A stretch of DNA of 19,086 bases from positions 1 through 19,086 of the forward strand of contig CAYZAW010000042.1 of assembly GCA_964476505.1 (NCBI GenBank), read 5' to 3'. A model generated the notes under the pieces. The model was not told the origin of the DNA. It ran no database searches and saw only the letters and a list, made by a program, of their open reading frames with translations. Position numbers and translations under genes: made by a program. This DNA is from CAYZAW01 sp964476505. Lineage in GTDB: Bacteria; Bacillota; Clostridia; Christensenellales; CAG-138. Below are positions 14,666 to 19,086 of this stretch, in pieces (the stretch's first letter is position 1; each line of letters begins with the position of its first letter).

Positions 14666-15382
14666 ATGAAAATAGAAGTAATGGCTACTCCGCAGGATGT
14701 TAGCGAACCGTATCTGCGCGGCAAGATCGTGATCGTGATCGATGTACTGCGCGCCTCCACCACCATCATGACCGCGCTGGAGCATGGCGCAACGCAGGTG
14801 ATCCCCGCCATTGACGTGGAGGAGGCCACCATGATCGCAGGGCGCATCGGCCGGGGCAATTATCTCTTAGGCGGAGAGCGGCATGCACTGAAAATGCCCG
14901 ACTATGATTTTGGCAACTCCCCCGTGGAGTATACCCGCCGGGCTGTGGAGGACAAGACCCTGATCTTTACCACCACCAACGGCACCGCCGCCATACTTGC
15001 TGCCCGGGGCGCTTACCGGCTGCTCATCGGCTGCATGCGAAACCGCACCGCCGTTGCCAAGCTGGCTCTTGCGGAAGAACGGGATATCGTGCTGCTTTGC
15101 GCGGGAACGGAAGGCTCTTTTTCCGCCGATGATATTTGCTGCGCCGGCGCGATCGTGGAGGCCATCAACGCAGGGCTGAACGCGCCTGCCCAGTATAACG
15201 ACCTTGCGCTGGTCAGCAGCCTCATCTATGCCGGTTGGAAGGACGGCTCTGCCGACCTTGCCAAAACCAAGCATTACCATTACCTGCAATCCCTGCAATT
15301 ACAGGACGACTTAACATATTGCTTTGAGATGGATAAGAGCGATACCGTTCCGGAGTATAAAAACGGCACGCTGGTGCTGTAA
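14666..15382 (+). CDS. comB: 2-phosphosulfolactate phosphatase
   Basis: ComB removes phosphate from 2-phosphosulfolactate to give 3-sulfolactate; in methanogens this is a step to coenzyme M. The protein has 238 residues, the usual length. The ATG at 14666 has AGGAG 8 nt before it. Family motifs are present: DVLRASTT (26-33), GGER (69-72), FGNSP (82-86), TTNGT (103-107), CAGTEGSFSADD (145-156). In Bacillus spores sulfolactate is a known component made with a ComB relative, and the neighbours here are spore genes, so a spore role is plausible. No comA or comC is in the window. Confidence 0.9.
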   Translation: MKIEVMATPQDVSEPYLRGKIVIVIDVLRASTTIMTALEHGATQVIPAIDVEEATMIAGRIGRGNYLLGGERHALKMPDYDFGNSPVEYTRRAVEDKTLIFTTTNGTAAILAARGAYRLLIGCMRNRTAVAKLALAEERDIVLLCAGTEGSFSADDICCAGAIVEAINAGLNAPAQYNDLALVSSLIYAGWKDGSADLAKTKHYHYLQSLQLQDDLTYCFEMDKSDTVPEYKNGTLVL

Positions 15383-15404
15383 GAAACCTAAACCAAACAA
15401 AAGG

Positions 15405-15442
15405 AACGCCCTCTGCATAAAACTTGCGGAGGGCGTTTTTTT
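15405..15442 (+). terminator. intrinsic terminator after comB
   Basis: A 13-bp stem with one G-U pair (AACGCCCTCTGCA at 15405-15417 with TGCGGAGGGCGTT at 15425-15437) is followed by a run of seven T. It may also act for the tetR gene converging from the right. Confidence 0.88.
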
Positions 15443-15497
15443 CGTTCACTATTCTGTTTGGGATTATAGAAGCTTTTACACCGCAACGGAACGAGGA

Positions 15498-16157
15498 TCA
15501 ACGCCCCCAGATGCTTTGCAGCATGGAGCACAGCTCGTCGATCAGGCGGTCATCGTCCGCGCCGGGGTCCAAATGCGTATAAGCGATCAACCGGGCCTTG
15601 TAATACTCCGATGCAAAGGAAAATTGATACATCAGCACGATGCTGTCCAGCAAAAAGCCCAACAACCCCTCGTCCACATTCTCGGGAATCACGCCCTGCT
15701 CCTTGGAGCGGCGAAGCGCCCGGTTGTAACAGGCGATGGTCATGCTTTCCACCCGCCGGGCTACAGTGGTAGGCCCCGGCTCGCCGATCAGCGTTGACAG
15801 CGACAGATAAATGCGGTTGTAATCCGGGTATTGCAGAGCAAAATCCCGGGCGCGGCAAAGCATCAGACGGAACAGCGAAAAAATGTCCTCCGCCTCCTTC
15901 GCCTGCTCCACCACAGGCGCTAAAAGGGCGGTGGTGCCATGATCCACCAGCGCAAGAAACAGATCGTTTTTGGTGCGGAAGTATTGAAAAAGCGAGCCGA
16001 CAGATACACCGGCACGCTTTGCGATCACGTTGGTATTGGCTTTTTCGTAGCCGTGGGCTGCAAACTCCGCCGCAGCGGCAGCGTAAATCTGCTCCTGCTT
16101 TTCCAGCGGGAGGCGGTGGAACACGCCCGTTGCATTTGTTGTTCCCTGGGCCGCCAT
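15498..16157 (-). CDS. TetR-family transcriptional regulator
   Basis: The protein has 219 residues. Residues about 15-65 are the TetR DNA-binding domain (QEQIYAAAAAEFAAHGYEKA, then NTNVIAKRAGVSVGSLFQYF and RTKNDLF). The C-terminal ligand-binding part is divergent, as usual. The ATG at 16157 lies one base after the stop of the sigma-like gene, with no strong ribosome site of its own, so translation is probably coupled to that gene. Target and ligand are unknown. Confidence 0.88.
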   Translation of the reverse strand: MAAQGTTNATGVFHRLPLEKQEQIYAAAAAEFAAHGYEKANTNVIAKRAGVSVGSLFQYFRTKNDLFLALVDHGTTALLAPVVEQAKEAEDIFSLFRLMLCRARDFALQYPDYNRIYLSLSTLIGEPGPTTVARRVESMTIACYNRALRRSKEQGVIPENVDEGLLGFLLDSIVLMYQFSFASEYYKARLIAYTHLDPGADDDRLIDELCSMLQSIWGR

Positions 16158-16158
16158 A

Positions 16159-17097
16159 CTAAAACAGCGGGAACAGCGCTTCGTTGAACCAGGCATAGCC
16201 CAAATCGAACGAGGGCAGAATGTTCAGGCGCATCAAAAGCCCTGCCAGCATCCATAACAAAACAAGCGACCCGGCAAAGCCCAGTACGGTTAAGAAGTAG
16301 TAGCCAAAGCCCTTTTGCCTTGGCTCCGGCTCGTCCTCCGGCTCCGAGGCGATGGCATCCGCCCGGGCGGTGAGTTCGTCCGCTTCCTCGTTGGTGTAAC
16401 GGCGATACTGCCCGCCGTCAAAGGAGATATCCTCTGCCTCCTGCATGTCCTGCCGGAAGGCGGTTTCCATTACCTGCTCGGGCGTAAAGGGCGCACCTTC
16501 GGCAGGCTGTGCGTATGCGGGCTGCGGCGCAGGCGCTGCAAAGCCCGGTTGCTGATAAGCGGACGCCGCCGGAGCCACGGCCTGCTGATACGCGGAGGGC
16601 TGGTATACGGGTACCGCCGGAACAATAGGCTGTTGATACACCGGGGGCTGATAGGCAGGCGCTGCCGGAGCCGCAGGCGGCTGATACGCCGGGGCTTGAT
16701 AGGCAGGCGCTGCCGGAGCCACGGGCGACTGATACGCCGTGGGTTGATAAGGAGTCGCTGCCGGAGCCGCATAGGGCGGCTGCTGGGGCGGCGGGGTAAT
16801 ATGCTTAAGATCTGTGCGCGTAGAAGCGGCGGAGGTGGACGCCGCGCGCTGCCGGTAAAGCAGCTCCGTATCCACCAGCGCATTGAGCCACGCCATAAAA
16901 TCCCCGTGATACGGGGTGCGGCGAAGCGTTTTATAGACCGTTTGGAACACACCCTTTACCACATCCATGGCAACGCTGTGGTCGCCGGTTTTTGCCAGCG
17001 CAATGGTGTAAACGGTTTGGTCATACTGGGCATATAACTCGCGGAACGCTTCTTTGTTTCCCGCCGCGATGCGCGACATCAGTTGGCTAAGCTCCAT
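16159..17097 (-). CDS. sigma-70 region 2-like domain on a Pro/Tyr-rich, membrane-anchored protein
   Basis: The protein has 312 residues. Residues 1-86 read like ECF sigma region 2 (AAGNKEAFRELYAQYDQTVY, then SVAMDVVKGVFQTVYKTL and DFMAWLNALVDTELLYRQR). The acidic AEDxxQE pattern is replaced by AMDVVKG, and region 4 is absent. Residues 108-187 are five 16-residue Ala/Pro/Tyr repeats of the form xPAAPAYQxPAYQ. An acidic stretch (ADAIASEPEDEPEP) precedes one membrane helix at about 265-288, with a 24-residue tail outside. The N-terminal part should therefore lie in the cytoplasm. It may bind polymerase or a partner without being a working sigma factor. It is first in an operon with tetR and divergent from spoIID. 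Family not recognised. Confidence 0.75.
   Translation of the reverse strand: MELSQLMSRIAAGNKEAFRELYAQYDQTVYTIALAKTGDHSVAMDVVKGVFQTVYKTLRRTPYHGDFMAWLNALVDTELLYRQRAASTSAASTRTDLKHITPPPQQPPYAAPAATPYQPTAYQSPVAPAAPAYQAPAYQPPAAPAAPAYQPPVYQQPIVPAVPVYQPSAYQQAVAPAASAYQQPGFAAPAPQPAYAQPAEGAPFTPEQVMETAFRQDMQEAEDISFDGGQYRRYTNEEADELTARADAIASEPEDEPEPRQKGFGYYFLTVLGFAGSLVLLWMLAGLLMRLNILPSFDLGYAWFNEALFPLF
16537..16776 (-). repeat. five 48-bp coding tandem repeats
   Basis: Five units of 16 codons encode residues 108-187 of the sigma-like protein: PYAAPAATPYQPTAYQ, SPVAPAAPAYQAPAYQ, PPAAPAAPAYQPPVYQ, QPIVPAVPVYQPSAYQ and QAVAPAASAYQQPGFA. The DNA units share GGCGCTGCCGGAGCC-type blocks, pointing to expansion by slippage or unequal exchange. 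Confidence 0.85.
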
Positions 17098-17180
17098 GCG
17101 TTACCCCCAAATTTCCACACAGTTTTTTTCATTCTAACACAAAGAGCCTGCATAGGTATAGTCAAAACGGAATTTTTTTG

Positions 17181-18188
17181 ATGGATGGCGCAATTATGTA
17201 CCGATTAGACCTAAAACGGCTTTTTTTGCTTTCCGCCCTTGCGGGATTGCTTCTGCTGCTTCTTAGGGGCTGCATCGGCGCGGGTTGCGAAAAGCAGCCA
17301 ACGCCGCAGGCAGCACCAAGCACGCCTGACGCGCCGGAAATCATACTGACCCTGTATTACGCGGACGAGGACAGGCGCGTTACGCTGGGACTAGAGGAGT
17401 ACATTGCAGGCGTGGTGGCAGCGGAAATGCCCATCAGCTATGCGCCCGAGGCATTAAAGGCGCAGGCGGTGGCCGCGCGCACGTTTGCACTTCGGAATAT
17501 AGAACGCGGAGGCTGCGACAGCGGCTGCGACATTTGCAGCGACAGCGGCTGCTGCCAAGCCTACGACGGTGATGAAGCATTAAAAAAGCGATGGGGCGCA
17601 AATTACGCCGGCAACATGGAAAAGCTGCACGCCGCCGTTTCCGCAACCGCGGGGGAGGCGCTTTTTTATGAGGATGCGCTTATTGAAGCCCTTTATCATG
17701 CGGCAAGCGGCGGTGCTACGGAGGACAGCCAGCATGTGTTTTCCGCCGCGCTGCCGTACCTGATCAGCGTTTCCAGCGAGAACGAGGTTGGCTCCTCCAA
17801 CCTGCAAAACACGGAAACATACACCCGCCGTAGCTTTGAAAAGGCAATAAACGCCGCCTTTCCCAACGCCAAGATAAAGCGCGCAAAGCTGGAGGAGCAG
17901 GTGGAGGTTTTGTCGCGCTATCCAAGCGGACGTGTGGAATCGCTCCGCCTTGGGTCAAAAACCGTGACCGGGCGAGAATTCAGGGAGGCGCTTGAGCTGC
18001 GTTCCGCCATGTTTACCATTGAAATAGGAGAAAACGATGTGCGAATAGAGACCCGCGGCTACGGGCACGGCGTTGGCATGAGCCAAACGGGGGCAAACGG
18101 CATGGCGCGGGAGGGGGCGGATTACCGCGCCATCCTGTGCCATTATTACACGGGGGTGGAGGTCAAGGCGTATCGCGGTGTGCGGTAA
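17181..18188 (+). CDS. spoIID: stage II sporulation protein D (peptidoglycan lytic transglycosylase)
   Basis: SpoIID cuts denuded peptidoglycan in the mother cell during engulfment, with SpoIIM and SpoIIP. The protein has 335 residues from the ATG at 17181; an ATG at 17196 is an alternative and neither has a strong ribosome site. A membrane anchor lies at about residues 11-29. The SpoIID domain shows EYIAGVVAAEMP with the likely catalytic E82, AQAVAARTFA, a cysteine cluster (CDSGCDICSDSGCCQAY), HAASGG, and GYGHGVGMSQTGANGMA to HYYTG at the end. A sigma-E-like CATA element lies near 17151, but the match is weak. It is divergent from the sigma-like gene with an 80-bp gap. Confidence 0.93.
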   Translation: MDGAIMYRLDLKRLFLLSALAGLLLLLLRGCIGAGCEKQPTPQAAPSTPDAPEIILTLYYADEDRRVTLGLEEYIAGVVAAEMPISYAPEALKAQAVAARTFALRNIERGGCDSGCDICSDSGCCQAYDGDEALKKRWGANYAGNMEKLHAAVSATAGEALFYEDALIEALYHAASGGATEDSQHVFSAALPYLISVSSENEVGSSNLQNTETYTRRSFEKAINAAFPNAKIKRAKLEEQVEVLSRYPSGRVESLRLGSKTVTGREFREALELRSAMFTIEIGENDVRIETRGYGHGVGMSQTGANGMAREGADYRAILCHYYTGVEVKAYRGVR

Positions 18189-18212
18189 ACGGGATCGATA
18201 AATGCCATCAAC

Positions 18213-18338
18213 GGGTCGATGTGGTCATCGACCCCTACAAACGGAAAACAAATCTCTCTGGATGGGCGGTCATCGCCTCGTGTACTGCAAGGTGATTTTC
18301 TCCGAATATAAAGTAGGGGCGGATGACCACATCCGCCC
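18213..18338. repeat. REP-like inverted pair between spoIID and asnS
   Basis: Two 26-bp units, 18213-18238 and 18313-18338, are inverted copies of each other (22 of 26 identical). Each folds into a 9-bp hairpin with a TGGT loop (stems GGGTCGATG with CATCGACCC, and GGGCGGATG with CATCCGCCC), next to a CCCCTAC tail. The differences are paired changes that keep the stems. A weaker GGCGGTCATCGCC hairpin lies between them. This resembles REP/BIME-type or small MITE elements. It fills the gap between two convergent genes. Confidence 0.7.
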
Positions 18339-18369
18339 ACAGAATCCATTTTCGGAAATTATATTAAAC

Positions 18370-19086
18370 TTACATTTCGATGCTGCCCGTTGTACGGGGG
18401 AACGGCAGAACGTCTCGGATGTTTGCCATGCCGGTAAGATACATCACCATGCGCTCAAAGCCCAAGCCGTAACCGGAATGGTACACGCCGCCGAACTTGC
18501 GAAGCTCCAGATACCAGTTGTAATTGGAAAGATCCATTTGGAGCTCGTCAACACGGTTTTGCAGCACGTCCAGACGCTCCTCACGCTGGCTGCCGCCAAT
18601 GATCTCGCCCACGCCCGGCACCAATAAGTCCATGGCGGCAACGGTTTTCCCGTCGTCGTTCTGGCGCATATAGAAGGCCTTAATATCTCTGGGATAACCC
18701 GTTACGAACACGGGCCGGTGGAACACCTGCTCCGTTAAATACCGCTCATGCTCGGTTTGCAGGTCGATACCCCAAGAAACGGGATACTGGAACTCTGCGC
18801 CGCTCTTTAACAGGATATCCACCGCCTCGGTATAGGTAACACGCGCAAAGTCGTTGGATACCACGTTATCCAGACGCTCCAACAAGCCCTTGTCGATGAA
18901 GTTGTTGAAGAACTCCATTTCGTCCGGGCAGCGTTCCCGCACGGTGTTGATGATGTATTTTACCATGGCTTCGGCAATTTCCATATTGCCCTGCAAATCG
19001 CAGAAGGCCATCTCCGGCTCGATCATCCAAAACTCCGCCGCATGCCGGGCCGTATAGCTGTTTTCCGCCCGGAAGGTGGGGCCAAA
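18370..19086 (-). CDS. asnS: asparaginyl-tRNA synthetase, C-terminal part
   Basis: Charges tRNA-Asn with asparagine in the cytoplasm. The last 238 residues are in the window; the start is beyond the right edge. Class II motif 2 is seen in FGPTFRAENSYTARHAAEFW followed by MIEPEM. Motif 3 is YGLGFERMVMYLTGMANIRD, and the protein ends VLPFPRTTGSIEM, the AsnRS rather than AspRS form. FVTGYPRDIKAFYMR is also typical of the family. The stop is TAA at 18370, close to the REP-like pair. Confidence 0.96.
   Translation of the reverse strand, partial: FGPTFRAENSYTARHAAEFWMIEPEMAFCDLQGNMEIAEAMVKYIINTVRERCPDEMEFFNNFIDKGLLERLDNVVSNDFARVTYTEAVDILLKSGAEFQYPVSWGIDLQTEHERYLTEQVFHRPVFVTGYPRDIKAFYMRQNDDGKTVAAMDLLVPGVGEIIGGSQREERLDVLQNRVDELQMDLSNYNWYLELRKFGGVYHSGYGLGFERMVMYLTGMANIRDVLPFPRTTGSIEM

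Noticed and set aside
16537..16776. Repeats examined as a possible CRISPR array
   Set aside because: The units are contiguous, in frame and coding, with no spacers and no cas genes.
16315..17037. A 240-codon plus-strand frame rich in Arg and Gly opposite the sigma-like gene
   Set aside because: It is the complement of the Pro/Ala repeat; its composition follows from the repeat and high GC.

Overview
The window looks like chromosome from a spore-forming Gram-positive of the class Clostridia. It carries spore genes (spmA, spmB, spoIID), an 83-residue AbrB-type regulator with a C-terminal cysteine pair, and a surface protein with a sortase-type sorting signal. Shine-Dalgarno sites are strong and intrinsic terminators are frequent. 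Genus-level placement is not possible from what I can see; a gut-type Clostridia lineage is a guess.

Layout. (a) 1-610: a small cysteine-rich protein gene (110-565, minus) and the possible 5' end of another gene at the edge. (b) 611-5720: a 5.1 kb cassette bounded by two identical 24-bp direct repeats. It holds a small helix-turn-helix-like protein, a transmembrane Ser/Thr kinase overlapping it by 4 nt, and a secreted cell-wall-anchored 904-residue protein. Both repeat copies encode the same C-terminal tail (AGVVNGVS) of the glyoxalase-family gene at 5688-6086, so the cassette looks inserted at, or duplicated from, that gene's 3' end. (c) 5688-7319: minus-strand genes for a VOC protein, a small zinc-ribbon protein and a PhzF-family protein. 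(d) 7320-11276: an accessory region with gene fragments at 7346-7699, an ATPase/PD-(D/E)XK-like fusion gene, a tyrosine integrase missing its catalytic domain, an intact Xis-like gene and a divergent XRE repressor. It abuts the 3' end of guaA, a known integration hotspot. (e) 11277-19086: core chromosome with guaA, an abrB-like gene, spmA-spmB, comB with a hairpin-rich leader, a membrane-anchored sigma-region-2-like protein overlapping a tetR operon, spoIID, a REP-like repeat pair and the 3' part of asnS.

How the parts fit. In the 5.1 kb cassette, the HTH protein and the kinase are translationally coupled. The kinase has a cytoplasmic catalytic domain, one membrane helix and about 260 extracellular residues; the next gene makes a wall-anchored protein. 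An envelope-sensing module is a reasonable inference. In the guaA-side region, the repressor, Xis-like protein and integrase keep the normal control order of an integrative element, but the integrase is broken, so the element is probably stranded. In the core section, spmAB, comB and spoIID point to sporulation; comB may serve sulfolactate synthesis in spores. The strongest candidate for something undescribed is the repeat-bounded HTH/kinase/surface-protein cassette, followed by the sigma-like membrane protein and the structured comB leader.
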